DNA of 64,000 nucleotides from an uncultured Oscillospiraceae bacterium (lineage in GTDB: Bacteria; Bacillota; Clostridia; Oscillospirales; Oscillospiraceae): contig CAKUEH010000003.1 in the NCBI GenBank assembly GCA_934646185.1, positions 101,747 to 165,746 of the forward strand, given 5' to 3'. Positions 9,017-17,596 of the stretch are shown in pieces; position 1 is the stretch's first letter, and every line of letters starts with the position of its first letter. The notes beneath the pieces are model-generated. The model was not told the origin of the DNA. It worked only from the letters and a program-made list of their open reading frames with translations, and ran no database searches. Made by a program: the position numbers and the translations under genes.

Positions 9017-9675
9017 TGAGAAGCAAATTTGACCAGCAGCTCGCCCTGCTCAATGAAGAGCTGACGCAGATGGGCGAAACGTGTGCAAAGGCCATCTGCC
9101 TTGCCGCGCAGGCGCTCGAAGAGCAGAACGCAGCGACCGCCGCGCCGGTCGCGGAGCTGGAAGAACAGACAAACGAGCAGGAGCGCTCGATCGAGGCGCT
9201 GTGCCTGAAGCTGCTTTTGCAGCAGCAGCCGGTCGCGCGCGATCTGCGGCAGATCTCGGCAGCGCTCAAGATGATTACAGATATGGAGCGCATCGGCGAC
9301 CAGGCGGCGGATATCGCGGAGATCATTCCGTTCTTCCTCAGTCACAACACGTTTGACTGCACGCTCGTCTGCCGCATGGCGCAGCAGGCCAGCTCCATGG
9401 TCACGCAGAGCGTGGACGCCTTTGTCCGACGGGACGTCGATCTGGCCCGTTCGATTGCGAAGCAGGATGATCTGGTCGACGAGGATTTTTCCAACGTCAA
9501 GCAGGCGCTGATTGCCGCCATTGCCCGCGAGCCGGGTCAGGGCGAAGTCGCGCTGGATCTGCTGATGATCGCGAAATACTTTGAACGCATCGGCGACCAT
9601 GCGGTCAACCTGTCCGAGTGGGTCGAATTCTCCGTCACGGGCGTCCACAAGCACGACGGCGTGGAATACGAATAA
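9016..9675 (+). CDS. phoU: Phosphate-specific transport accessory protein PhoU
   Basis: A 219-aa all-helical cytoplasmic protein with two related three-helix repeats. The metal-binding signatures are visible as DMERIGDQAADIAE in the first half and YFERIGDHAVNLSE in the second. PhoU links PstSCAB state to PhoR signalling and limits phosphate uptake. Its ATG overlaps the pstB stop by one base and a strong terminator follows, so it is the last gene of the operon. Confidence 0.95.
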   Translation: MRSKFDQQLALLNEELTQMGETCAKAICLAAQALEEQNAATAAPVAELEEQTNEQERSIEALCLKLLLQQQPVARDLRQISAALKMITDMERIGDQAADIAEIIPFFLSHNTFDCTLVCRMAQQASSMVTQSVDAFVRRDVDLARSIAKQDDLVDEDFSNVKQALIAAIAREPGQGEVALDLLMIAKYFERIGDHAVNLSEWVEFSVTGVHKHDGVEYE

Positions 9676-9689
9676 GCTCCCCTTTTCAA

Positions 9690-9724
9690 AAGCCGCAGGC
9701 CCTTCTCCGGGCTTGCGGCTTTTT
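9690..9724 (+). terminator. Rho-independent terminator of the pst operon
   Basis: Stem AGCCGCAGGCCC paired with GGGCTTGCGGCT around a short loop, followed by TTTT. It directly follows phoU. Its 3' arm also supplies the -35 hexamer of the next promoter. Confidence 0.9.
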
Positions 9725-9741
9725 GCCGCGTGTATTATAAT
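9713..9741 (+). promoter_or_regulatory. SigA promoter of the GNAT gene
   Basis: TTGCGG (9713-9718), 17-base spacer, TATAAT (9736-9741). It overlaps the pst terminator, so the two transcripts are packed back to back. Confidence 0.7.
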
Positions 9742-9767
9742 AATTATACGGAAAAGGAGGACTGTCT

Positions 9768-10232
9768 ATGGACGATTCGATCATCCGGCTCACGGACAGG
9801 CCGGAATTGAAAGCGCGGGCCGCCGCGTGGTTCCATGCAAAATGGGGCGTGCCGGAGCAGGCATATCTGGACAGCATGGAGACCGCGCTGCGCAGAGAAA
9901 GCCCTGTGCCGCAGTGGTATCTGGCGCTGGAGGGTACGCGCATCATCGGCGGTATGGGCGTCATTGAAAACGATTTTCATGACCGCAAGGATCTGACGCC
10001 GAACGTCTGCGCCGTCTATACCGAGCCGGATCGCCGCTGCCGCGGCGTGGCGGGCGCGCTTCTGCGGTTCGTCTGCCGGGATATGCACGAACAGGGCGTC
10101 GACACGCTCTATCTGCTGACCGACCACACCGGCTTCTACGAGCGCTATGGCTGGGAATTCTTCTGCATGGTACAGGGCGACGGAGAAGAAACCCCATCGC
10201 GGATGTATGTGCATCGGTTCCGCGATGCATAA
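9768..10232 (+). CDS. GNAT family N-acetyltransferase
   Basis: A 154-aa acyl-CoA-dependent acetyltransferase. The beta-bulge and acetyl-CoA loop are seen as VCAVYTEPDRRCRGVAGALL, matching the R/Q-x-x-G-x-G/A core of the fold. A C-terminal YLLTDHTGFYERYGWE segment is typical of GNATs. GAAAAGGAGGA precedes the ATG. The gene stands alone between the pst terminator and a family A repeat. The substrate cannot be predicted. Confidence 0.85.
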   Translation: MDDSIIRLTDRPELKARAAAWFHAKWGVPEQAYLDSMETALRRESPVPQWYLALEGTRIIGGMGVIENDFHDRKDLTPNVCAVYTEPDRRCRGVAGALLRFVCRDMHEQGVDTLYLLTDHTGFYERYGWEFFCMVQGDGEETPSRMYVHRFRDA

Positions 10233-10262
10233 CCGAAAAACACAACCGGCGCGGGAGCGCCC

Positions 10263-10425
10263 AAGGCTTCCCTTGGGCGCAAGGGAAGCTGTCAGCGAAG
10301 CTGACTGAAGGGATTCGAACGCAGCATATTTCGAAGCACTCTGAGATTTGCCGCAAATCCCCTCCGTCATTTTCTTCGAAAATGCCACCTCCCCTTCCCG
10401 CGCGGGGCGCGGCAAGGGGAGGCTT
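10263..10425. repeat. Intergenic palindromic repeat, family A (full copy)
   Basis: Same architecture as the copy at 4545: AGGCTTCCCTTG at the left, CAAGGGGAGGCTT at the right, GGGATTCGAACGC near the left third and ATCCCCTCCGTCATTTTC near the right third. The sub-hairpin GTCAGCGAAGCTGAC replaces the GGCGC..GCGTC one of other copies while keeping the pairing. Confidence 0.85.
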
Positions 10426-10484
10426 CGCCGCAATGATTTTCGTCCGCTTTTGACGCAAATTCCAGATCGTTTCTACAGGAGTAA

Positions 10485-10802
10485 ATGAAACCGCTTATGA
10501 AAAAAGTCAGGATCACGGTCATGAAGGTGGGGTGTTATCCCGATCTGATGGCGGAATATGAAAACCCGATGGAGCATGCGTGCGATATGCGGCTTGGGCA
10601 GGTGTTCATCGCGGACGGGTGGAACCGGCCGGAGGGGCTCTGTCTGAGCGCATGGGAGAGTATGTCGCCGTTCGTGCTGGCGCTGGCCAGCGGCGGGGAG
10701 AATCTTTACGACGGGTGGATGAAAAATCCGAGATCCGCCATGATCTCCTGCAACGACGGCTTCCGGCCCGTGAGCTTTTTATTGGAGGCTGTCGACGCTT
10801 GA
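10485..10802 (+). CDS. TIGR04076-like small protein
   Basis: A 105-aa protein resembling the TIGR04076 family of unknown function: a start of the type KKVRITVMKVGCYPDL, a middle WNRPEGLCLSAWESM and an ending with CNDGFRPVSF. These spaced Cys and Trp/Met positions suggest a metal or redox role, but none is established. AGGAG stands only three bases before ATG 10485; an in-frame ATG at 10497 is an alternative start. A flavodoxin gene follows 47 bases later. Confidence 0.7.
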   Translation: MKPLMKKVRITVMKVGCYPDLMAEYENPMEHACDMRLGQVFIADGWNRPEGLCLSAWESMSPFVLALASGGENLYDGWMKNPRSAMISCNDGFRPVSFLLEAVDA

Positions 10803-10849
10803 CAGCTTTGCTATACTGAAAACAGAATACGAAACAGGAGGTTTTTCTC

Positions 10850-11326
10850 ATGAGTAAAACACTTGTCGCTTATTTTTCCGCGTCCGGCGTGACGAAAAAG
10901 CTGGCGCAGACGCTGGCGGACGCCATCGGGGCCGATCTGTTTGAGATCGAGCCGAAGGTCCCCTACACGCGCGCCGACCTCAACTGGATGGACAAGCAGT
11001 CCCGCAGCACTATCGAGATGCAGAATCCCGCGTCCCGCCCGGAGATCGCGGGCAGCTGCGAACGCATCGCGGACTATGATACCGTTTTCGTCGGCTTCCC
11101 CATCTGGTGGTACGTCGCGCCGACCATCGTCAACACGTTTCTGGAGAGCTGCGATCTGACGGGCAAGACTGTCGTTCCGTTCGCCACCTCCGGCGGCAGC
11201 GGCATGGGCGGCACGAACAAGGCGCTCGTGCCGAGCTGCAAAGGCGCGCGGCTGCTCGAGGGCAAGGTCTTCCGCAGCAGCACAGACGCGGAGACCCTGC
11301 GCAAGTGGGCCGGGACGCTGAAATAA
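10850..11326 (+). CDS. Flavodoxin
   Basis: A 158-aa FMN-binding electron carrier. The phosphate-binding loop is seen near the N terminus (LVAYFSASGVTKKLAQ), and the flavin-contacting segment GFPIWWYVAPTIVNTF is characteristic of the flavodoxin_4 group found in anaerobes. AGGAGG precedes the ATG. It is probably cytoplasmic and serves as a low-potential electron donor; its partner is not shown by neighbours. Confidence 0.88.
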   Translation: MSKTLVAYFSASGVTKKLAQTLADAIGADLFEIEPKVPYTRADLNWMDKQSRSTIEMQNPASRPEIAGSCERIADYDTVFVGFPIWWYVAPTIVNTFLESCDLTGKTVVPFATSGGSGMGGTNKALVPSCKGARLLEGKVFRSSTDAETLRKWAGTLK

Positions 11327-11377
11327 GCACGCGCGTCCGCGTTCTTTCTCCCGCATCAAACAAAGGAGGGCCAGACT

Positions 11378-13834
11378 ATGCCTGTTCTTGCGCAGCTCGC
11401 CGTTGCGGCCGCTGTCTATGCCATTGACAGACCCTATTCCTACCGCGTGCCGGAGGAGATGCCGCTGCAGGCGGGCATGCGCGTGCTTGTGCCGTTCGGC
11501 CGCGGGAACCGCCGGACGGAGGGCGTCGTTCTGTCCCTGCAGACGGGAGACGCGGCGGGGCTCAAGACCGTCGAGCGCATGCTCGACGACGCGCCGATCC
11601 TGACGGACGGCCAGCTCCGCCTCGCCGCGTTTATGAAAGAGCGCTATTTCTGCACGTTTTACGAGGCCGTCAAGGCCATCCTCCCCGCCGGGTTCTGGTT
11701 CGACGAAAAGAAGACGCTGACGCTCGTGTCCGGCGCGCAGGACAAGCTGCCGCCCGGCATGGCGAATTCCAGCGCGGCGGCGCTCGTGCAGCTTTTGACG
11801 GATCTCGGCGGCAGCGCGCCGGAGCGGACGCTCCGGCAGCAGTTCGAGTCCCCGCAGACGTTTGACGCCGCCGTGCAGGCGCTGCGCAAGCGCCGTCTGC
11901 TGCGTGCGGACGCTTCGCTCACGCAGAAGACCGGCGAAAAGGCCGTCAGGGTCGCGTCTCTCGCCGTGAGCGCGGAGGAGGCGGAGCAGTTCGCCGGCAA
12001 AAAGCAGAGCTCCGCGCCCCTGCAGGCGGCGTTGCTGCGCCTGCTGTGTACCGTCGGCGCAGGCCCGTGCCGCGAGCTGTGCGAGCTGACCGGCGCGAGC
12101 ATGCAGACCGTCTCCCGCCTTGCAAAGCTCGGCCTGATCGCGCTGTCTGAGCAGGAGCGGCTGCGCAGCCCGAAGCGCGAGGACGTACCGCCCGCAGGGC
12201 CGCTGACGCTGAGCGAAGAGCAGCAGGCGGCCTTTGACGGCCTGAACCGGCAGCTGCAGCAGGAAAAGCCCGGCGCGGCGCTTCTCTACGGCGTGACGGG
12301 CAGCGGCAAGACATCGGTCTATCTCGCGCTCATCCGGCGCGCACTGGATATGGGCCGCTCCGCTATGCTGCTCGTGCCGGAAATTGCGCTGACGCCGCAG
12401 CTGCTGCATAAGATGACGGCCCACTTCGGCAAGACCGTCGCCGTGCTCCATTCGAGCCTGCGCGTGGGCGAACGCTATGACGAATGGCGGCGCATCGCGC
12501 GCGGCGAGGCCCGCGTCGTGGTCGGCACACGCTCGGCGGTCTTCGCGCCGCTGGAAAATCCCGGTCTGCTGATTCTGGACGAAGAGCAGGAGCATACCTA
12601 TAAATCCGAAAACGCCCCGCGCTACCACGCGCGGGAGATCGCGCTCTACCGCGGCGCAAAATCCGGCGCGCTTGTGCTCTTCGGCTCGGCGACGCCGTCC
12701 ATCGAGACGATGTATCTGGCCAAAACGGGCGTTTACAGCCTGTATACGCTCAAAACCCGCTACAACGGCCGCGCGCTGCCCGACGCGCGCATCATCGACA
12801 TGAAGCAGGAGCTTCGCGCGGGCAACGATCTCGATCTGAGCCGCGAGCTGGAGGAAGGCATCCGCGACGCGATCCTGGACAAAAAGCAGTCCATCCTGTT
12901 TCTGAACCGGCGCGGCAACAGCCGGTATCTGGTCTGCATGGACTGCGGCGACGTGCCGCAGTGCCCGCGGTGCAGCGTCCATCTGACCTACCACTCCTCC
13001 GGCCGCCGCCTGATGTGCCACTATTGCGGCTTTACCGCGCCCGCGCATGCGCGCTGCGGCAAATGCGGCGGCGCGATGAAGGCCATCGGCAGCGGCACGC
13101 AGAAGATTGAGCAGGAGCTGAAGGCCCTGTTCCCCGACACGGAGGTTCTGCGCATGGACGCCGATACCGTGCCCGCCGCAGGCGGGCATGAGGCGATGCT
13201 CAAAAAATTCCGCGAGCAGCAGATCCCGATCCTGCTCGGCACGCAGATGGTCGCCAAGGGGTTGGATTTCCCGTCTGTGACGCTCGTCGGCGTCATCGAC
13301 GCGGACATGAGCCTGTATGTCGACAATTTCCGCGCCGCCGAAACGACATTCTCGCTCATCACGCAGGTCGTGGGCCGCTCCGGGCGCGGCGCGGACGCGG
13401 GCTGCGCCATGATCCAGACCATGACGCCGGAGCACCCCGTGCTGCGGCTCGCCGCAAGGCAGGATTACGATGCGTTTTACGAGCTGGAGCTGCAGATGCG
13501 GCAGCTGCGCGGCTGCCCGCCGTTTTCGGATCTGTTCACCATCACGGTCGCGGGACTGGAGGAACGCGGGCTGATCGAGGCCAGCGTCCGTCTGCGCGAC
13601 GCGCTCGCCGCCAATCTTCAGAAGGAGCCGTACTGCCGCGCGCCCGCGCAGCTGCTCGGCCCTGCCCCGGCCAGCGTCGCCCGCGTCAACTATTCCTACC
13701 GCTATCAGCTGACGCTGGTCTGCAAAAATTCCGCCGCCATCCGCCGTCTGCTGGCCTTTGTGCTTGCGGAATTCTCCAAGGATCGTCGGAACAAGGGCAT
13801 TACGGCTTTGATCGACATCAATTCCTACCAATAA
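11378..13834 (+). CDS. priA: Primosomal replication restart helicase PriA
   Basis: An 818-aa DNA helicase that reloads the replisome at stalled forks. Order of parts: N-terminal DNA-binding domain, Walker A GVTGSGKT (about residue 305), DEEQEHTYKSE Walker B region, then paired zinc-binding cysteines (CMDCGDVPQCPRC, CHYCG, CGKCGG) inside the helicase core, and the GLDFPSVTLVGV and QVVGRSGRG helicase motifs. Length is usual for PriA. AAAGGAGGG precedes ATG 11378. A weak hairpin follows the stop. Confidence 0.96.
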   Translation: MPVLAQLAVAAAVYAIDRPYSYRVPEEMPLQAGMRVLVPFGRGNRRTEGVVLSLQTGDAAGLKTVERMLDDAPILTDGQLRLAAFMKERYFCTFYEAVKAILPAGFWFDEKKTLTLVSGAQDKLPPGMANSSAAALVQLLTDLGGSAPERTLRQQFESPQTFDAAVQALRKRRLLRADASLTQKTGEKAVRVASLAVSAEEAEQFAGKKQSSAPLQAALLRLLCTVGAGPCRELCELTGASMQTVSRLAKLGLIALSEQERLRSPKREDVPPAGPLTLSEEQQAAFDGLNRQLQQEKPGAALLYGVTGSGKTSVYLALIRRALDMGRSAMLLVPEIALTPQLLHKMTAHFGKTVAVLHSSLRVGERYDEWRRIARGEARVVVGTRSAVFAPLENPGLLILDEEQEHTYKSENAPRYHAREIALYRGAKSGALVLFGSATPSIETMYLAKTGVYSLYTLKTRYNGRALPDARIIDMKQELRAGNDLDLSRELEEGIRDAILDKKQSILFLNRRGNSRYLVCMDCGDVPQCPRCSVHLTYHSSGRRLMCHYCGFTAPAHARCGKCGGAMKAIGSGTQKIEQELKALFPDTEVLRMDADTVPAAGGHEAMLKKFREQQIPILLGTQMVAKGLDFPSVTLVGVIDADMSLYVDNFRAAETTFSLITQVVGRSGRGADAGCAMIQTMTPEHPVLRLAARQDYDAFYELELQMRQLRGCPPFSDLFTITVAGLEERGLIEASVRLRDALAANLQKEPYCRAPAQLLGPAPASVARVNYSYRYQLTLVCKNSAAIRRLLAFVLAEFSKDRRNKGITALIDINSYQ

Positions 13835-13839
13835 AATGC

Positions 13840-13872
13840 GCAGCTGTTTGGTTATTTCGCCCAAACAGTTGC
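13840..13872 (+). terminator. Probable terminator hairpin after priA
   Basis: GCAGCTGTTTGG pairs with CCAAACAGTTGC across a nine-base loop (one G-T wobble). The T tract after it is poor (AATTTGT), so termination may be partial. Its end overlaps the next promoter. Confidence 0.5.
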
Positions 13873-13897
13873 AATTTGTAATCAAATCTGTTATACT
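13869..13897 (+). promoter_or_regulatory. SigA promoter of the SLH-lysozyme gene
   Basis: TTGCAA (13869-13874), 17-base spacer, TATACT (13892-13897), about 37 bases before the GTG start of the SLH-lysozyme gene. Confidence 0.65.
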
Positions 13898-13933
13898 ATC
13901 CCCGATTTGATGCAAAGAAAGGAGCGTGACAGA

Positions 13934-15250
13934 GTGAAAACCAGACTTCGCAGCCTGCTTTGGGTTTTCATGGCGCTGACCCTTCTTCTGGCCGGGACGA
14001 CGCTTGTCCACGCATACGATATCTCCTTCTCCGACGTGCCGGAGAGCAGCTGGTTCTATGAGGACGTGATGACGCTGTCCGAATCCGGCGTCGTCAGCGG
14101 CTATCCAGACGGTACATATCGCCCCACGAAAAAGGTCACGACCGGCGAGTCGCTCAAAATGATCCTGCTGGCCGCGGGCTATCCGGAGCCGGAGCGCGCC
14201 GAGTCCCACTGGGCCAGAGGCTATCTGAATTTCGCCATCGATCAGGGCTTTCTCGTGCGCTATCAGGATATCTCCGATCTGGACGTCAACATGACGCGCG
14301 GTCTGCTCGCGAAGCTCGCCGCAAACGCGCTCGGGCTGACCGATCCCGGCACCTACGGCACGTTTACCGACACCGACAGCGTCTATGTCGAGGCGCTCTA
14401 TGCCGCCGGGATCGTCGGCGGCTATCCGGACGGGACGTACCGCCCGGACGCATCCGTCTCCCGCGCGGAGATCGCGGCGATCGTCAGCCGCATCTACCAG
14501 AGCCGCGAGCCCGTGTTCCCCACGGACCCGGATCAGGACCCGGCTGAGATCACGCTCCGCACCACGGAGCAGATGGTCGCGTTCATCAAGCAGAAGGAAG
14601 GCTTTCAGGAAAAGGCGTACTGGGATTACGCCCAGTATTCCATCGGCTACGGCAGCGCCTGCAGCAAGGATGAATATCCGAACGGCATCACCGAGGCGCA
14701 GGCAGACGTTCTGCTGCGCGAGATGCTGCAGGGCTTTGAGGAAAAGCTGGACAAATTCCTGACAGAAAACAATATCTCCCTGAGCGACAACCAGTATGAC
14801 GCGCTCGTCAGCCTGACCTACAACATCGGCTCCGGCTGGATGAAGGACAGCGCGCTGTCCACCATGCTCAAGACCGGGCTCTATTCAACCAACGAGCTGG
14901 CCTCCGCCATGGGCATCTGGTGCCATGTGAAGCAGTCGGGCGGCGACTATGTGATCCACGACGGCCTTGTCAACCGCCGCATCGCGGAGCTGCGCGTGTT
15001 CCTCTACGCCGATTACTCCGGCTCGTCCGACGGTTTCTGCTGGGTCCGCTTCACGCAGACCGAAAAGGGCGACCGCGAGCGCGATATCGCGTTCTACGAG
15101 ACCGGCAGCGTCTACGATCCCCCCTTCGACGCCACGTCCGACACCGAGGTCTTCCTCGGCTGGTACACAGAGTCCGGCGAACTGCTGACCGATCTGACGG
15201 CCACAGAGAACCGCACCGTCTACGCGCAGTGGGAAAGCGATTTTTATTGA
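13934..15250 (+). CDS. SLH-domain lysozyme (GH24-type) with InlB-like tail
   Basis: A 438-aa secreted protein. GTG 13934 is chosen because GGAG stands nine bases upstream; a signal peptide follows (residues 1-26). Three S-layer homology repeats cover about 29-175 (GVVSGYPDGTYRP, GIVGGYPDGTYRP). A phage-type lysozyme domain lies at about 198-355, with KEGFQEKAYWDY holding the catalytic Glu and Asp, followed by SIGYG where T4-type enzymes usually have TIGYG, and later NQYDALVSLTYNIGSG. The last 60 residues match InlB-type repeats. Anchoring by SLH to the cell wall suggests peptidoglycan remodelling or defence at the surface. No holin or phage gene is adjacent, so it is not a prophage lysin. Confidence 0.85.
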   Translation: MKTRLRSLLWVFMALTLLLAGTTLVHAYDISFSDVPESSWFYEDVMTLSESGVVSGYPDGTYRPTKKVTTGESLKMILLAAGYPEPERAESHWARGYLNFAIDQGFLVRYQDISDLDVNMTRGLLAKLAANALGLTDPGTYGTFTDTDSVYVEALYAAGIVGGYPDGTYRPDASVSRAEIAAIVSRIYQSREPVFPTDPDQDPAEITLRTTEQMVAFIKQKEGFQEKAYWDYAQYSIGYGSACSKDEYPNGITEAQADVLLREMLQGFEEKLDKFLTENNISLSDNQYDALVSLTYNIGSGWMKDSALSTMLKTGLYSTNELASAMGIWCHVKQSGGDYVIHDGLVNRRIAELRVFLYADYSGSSDGFCWVRFTQTEKGDRERDIAFYETGSVYDPPFDATSDTEVFLGWYTESGELLTDLTATENRTVYAQWESDFY

Positions 15251-15330
15251 GCCCGGAGCTTGAAAGTCCGGATTATTGGACATAACGCATGATATACTGA
15301 GCGCAGATCAACCGAAAGGAGCGCTGCGCC

Positions 15331-15444
15331 ATGGAAATTACGATGCGTTATGTCAGAGGTCATGTAGAGGTCTATACCGCGGCGGGCCAGTTCCTGTTTT
15401 CCGCCGACACTGAAGCGGAGGCCGCGGCCATGCTGGAGGAATAA
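15331..15444 (+). CDS. Small protein, 37 aa
   Basis: A short reading frame starting MEITMRYVRGHVEVY and ending in an Ala/Glu-rich helix. GAAAGGAG lies 10 bases before the ATG and an extended -10 (TGATATACT, 15290-15298) is upstream. It stops two bases before the ArsC-like gene, so the two are an operon. The alternating pattern suggests a beta-hairpin followed by a helix. Function unknown; the good ribosome site and tight spacing argue that it is real. Confidence 0.65.
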   Translation: MEITMRYVRGHVEVYTAAGQFLFSADTEAEAAAMLEE

Positions 15445-15445
15445 G

Positions 15446-15787
15446 ATGAACATCCAGATCTTTGGAAAGAAAAAATGCTTTGACACGAAGAAGGCCGAGC
15501 GCTGGTTCAAGGAGCGCCGGATCAAATTTCAGCAGATCGATCTTGTCCGCTTCGGCATGTCCGGCGGCGAGTTTGACAGCGTCCTGCGCGCTGTCGGCGG
15601 CGTGGACGCGCTGATCGACTGGTCGGTCAAAAGTCCGGAGATCGATCTTCTGCGCTATACGGACGACAGGCGCGCCAAGGAGGACAAGCTGTTCGACCAT
15701 CCGGAGCTCATGAAGACCCCCATCGTCCGAAACGGCAGACAGGCCACAACCGGTTATCATCCGGAGATCTGGGAGACCTGGGAATAA
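15446..15787 (+). CDS. ArsC/Spx-family thioredoxin-fold protein
   Basis: A 113-aa protein of the arsenate reductase-like family. The N-terminal active-site segment is IFGKKKCFDTKKAERW with a single Cys followed by the family's Thr/Lys and Arg-rich helix (RRIKFQQIDL). The C-terminal region has the family LMKTPIVRNG motif with the cis-Pro. Spx has CxxC here and RNA polymerase contacts; only one Cys is present, so a reductase or uncharacterised role is more likely. It is translationally close to the 37-aa protein upstream, and a strong terminator follows. Confidence 0.8.
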   Translation: MNIQIFGKKKCFDTKKAERWFKERRIKFQQIDLVRFGMSGGEFDSVLRAVGGVDALIDWSVKSPEIDLLRYTDDRRAKEDKLFDHPELMKTPIVRNGRQATTGYHPEIWETWE

Positions 15788-15792
15788 AACCA

Positions 15793-15824
15793 GCGGCGGA
15801 GCGCGATGCGCTCCGCCGGTTTTT
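15793..15824 (+). terminator. Rho-independent terminator
   Basis: CGGCGGAGCGC pairs with GCGCTCCGCCG around GAT, followed by TTTTT. It ends the ArsC-like transcript. Confidence 0.9.
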
Positions 15825-15866
15825 ATGCCGCCCCCCGATTTGTTTGCAGGGACGGGATCACAGCAA

Positions 15867-15899
15867 GGCAGCCGGTTTCCTATCGGGAAACCGGCTGCC
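15867..15899 (-). terminator. Hairpin after the LplB/C transporter operon
   Basis: GGCAGCCGGTTTCC pairs with GGAAACCGGCTGCC around a short loop, 29 bases beyond the solute-binding protein stop on the minus strand. The T run is weak, but placement fits an end-of-operon signal. Confidence 0.6.
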
Positions 15900-15928
15900 G
15901 GATCTTATGCGGGGTGCGGGCTGACGGC

Positions 15929-17533
15929 TCAGCCTGCGAGGTAGGCGTTCATCTGCTCGTTGGCGGCGTCAACGAAGGTGTTGATACCGGCGGCTTCGAG
16001 CTTGGAGAGGAATTCGGGCAGAACGTCGTCGGGGTTGACCGCGCCGCTCATGAGGTTGAAGGCGTACTCGGCCCAGACGTTGGCCAGTGCGGCTGCCTCG
16101 GTCTCGCAGACGGAGGAGTCGAAGATGAAGCCGCCGTACGGGAGGGTCTCCGCCGCGTCATAGTACGCGGAGAAGCGCTGCCAGAAATCGGCGCCCTGAT
16201 CGCTGGTCGGCGGGAGGATACGCACGTTGCCGACGCCGTTCGTCCACGGAGTGTAGGTCGCGCGGGCATCGTCGATGAAGGTGATGGTGCCGTCGGAATT
16301 CTTGTTGTAGGTGAAGCCTTCCGCTCCGTAGTTGACGTAGGTCATGACGACGGGGTCGGTGTTCAGGAGGTTCAGGAACTGCAGGGCCTTATCCGGGTTC
16401 TTGGACGTGGCGGAGATCGCCATCATCGCGCCCTGGCCGGAGGTGCAGTCCATGTAAGCGGCGGTCGCCGGGACCATGCGCACGTCAATGCCGCGGGCCT
16501 TGGAGAAGTCCAGCTCACAGCCGAAAGCGTAGGACTGGGTGCAGAACAGATAGTCGCCGGTGGACTGGCAGGCGGTGCGGTAGTCGTTCGCGGTGGCGAC
16601 GGACTGGCAGCTCGGGGAGATGAAGCCCTTCTGCGCATAGTAGTAGGTGCGGTCGGCGAATTTCTTGAATTCGTCGGTGGCGAATTTGTTGACGATGGTG
16701 CTGCCGATGTCCTTGGACGGATGCTCGGCGTCATAGTAGTAGGACAGGACGTTGCCGCCGTTGAGGTCGCCGGTCACGATGGAGGTATGGGTCACGAGAC
16801 GCTCGAGGACAGCGGGCTCGATGAGCAGCGGATAGAAATCGCCGCCCTTGGCATCCTTGGCCTTCTGGAGCATTTCTTCGTATTCGTCGGAGTAGTAGTC
16901 CAGGCCGGAGGCGCAGACTGCGTCGACGTCGTAGCCGAGCTCCGCCAGCAGCGTGCCGTTGACGTCCCAGCAGTTCTGGGTGGCGGTGTCCTTCAGGCCG
17001 GGAACGGCGTAGATGCCCATGCCGTCAAGGCCGTTGGTGCGGGCGCATTCCCAGATGCCCTCGGGGATGGTGGCGAGCAGCTCGGGCGCGTCAGTCGCGA
17101 GCATGTCGTCGAGCTTGACCCAGTAGCCGTCGCGGGCGTACTTGTTGTACTCGTCGGCAGACCAGTTGCAGGTGAAGTAGATGTCGACGTCGTCGCCGCC
17201 GGCCAGAGCCGTGACGGTGCTGGTGTCGAAATCGCCCCAGGTGCCCCAGATCGGATCGAGCGTGACGCCGATCTTCTCATTGAGGTACGGATTCAGCTCG
17301 GCCATGACCTTTTCGGAAGCCTCCGGGGTCACGTTGCTGCCATGGAACCAGATCTTGATGGTGGCGGGTTCCGCCGCGTCGGAAGTATCGGCGGGCGTCT
17401 GCTCGGTCGTTTCGGTGTTGGTGGTGTCAGCGGGGGCCGGATCGTCAGTCTTCGCCGGGGCTTCCTTCGTCGCGCAGGCGGCGAGGCCAAGCACCATGAC
17501 GAGAGCCAGAAGAAGCGCAAGGACTTTTTTCAT
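15929..17533 (-). CDS. ABC transporter extracellular solute-binding lipoprotein (LplA/YtcQ type)
   Basis: A 534-aa lipoprotein; the signal ends in GLAAC. An acidic Thr/Pro-rich linker follows, then a cluster B/D-type sugar-binding fold (segments IKIWFHGSN, YAVPGLKDTATQN, SKNPDKALQFLNLLNTDP). The size and gene order match oligosaccharide-binding proteins of the LplABC/YtcQ group. GGAGGAATC precedes ATG. It is the last gene after two permeases. No ATPase gene is present; such importers use a shared MsmX-type ATPase encoded elsewhere. Sugar specificity cannot be read. Confidence 0.88.
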   Translation of the reverse strand: MKKVLALLLALVMVLGLAACATKEAPAKTDDPAPADTTNTETTEQTPADTSDAAEPATIKIWFHGSNVTPEASEKVMAELNPYLNEKIGVTLDPIWGTWGDFDTSTVTALAGGDDVDIYFTCNWSADEYNKYARDGYWVKLDDMLATDAPELLATIPEGIWECARTNGLDGMGIYAVPGLKDTATQNCWDVNGTLLAELGYDVDAVCASGLDYYSDEYEEMLQKAKDAKGGDFYPLLIEPAVLERLVTHTSIVTGDLNGGNVLSYYYDAEHPSKDIGSTIVNKFATDEFKKFADRTYYYAQKGFISPSCQSVATANDYRTACQSTGDYLFCTQSYAFGCELDFSKARGIDVRMVPATAAYMDCTSGQGAMMAISATSKNPDKALQFLNLLNTDPVVMTYVNYGAEGFTYNKNSDGTITFIDDARATYTPWTNGVGNVRILPPTSDQGADFWQRFSAYYDAAETLPYGGFIFDSSVCETEAAALANVWAEYAFNLMSGAVNPDDVLPEFLSKLEAAGINTFVDAANEQMNAYLAG

Positions 17534-17596
17534 TTGATGATTCCTCCATTTAAAATTTTTCAGTTCACTCTATACCAAAACAGCATTTCTGCTGAT

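Noticed and set aside
10811..14209. A 1132-aa open frame antisense to priA
   Set aside because: Shadow of priA, which carries the Walker, zinc and helicase motifs.
13934..15250. Reading the lysozyme gene as part of a prophage
   Set aside because: It has a signal peptide and SLH repeats and no holin, capsid or integrase genes nearby.
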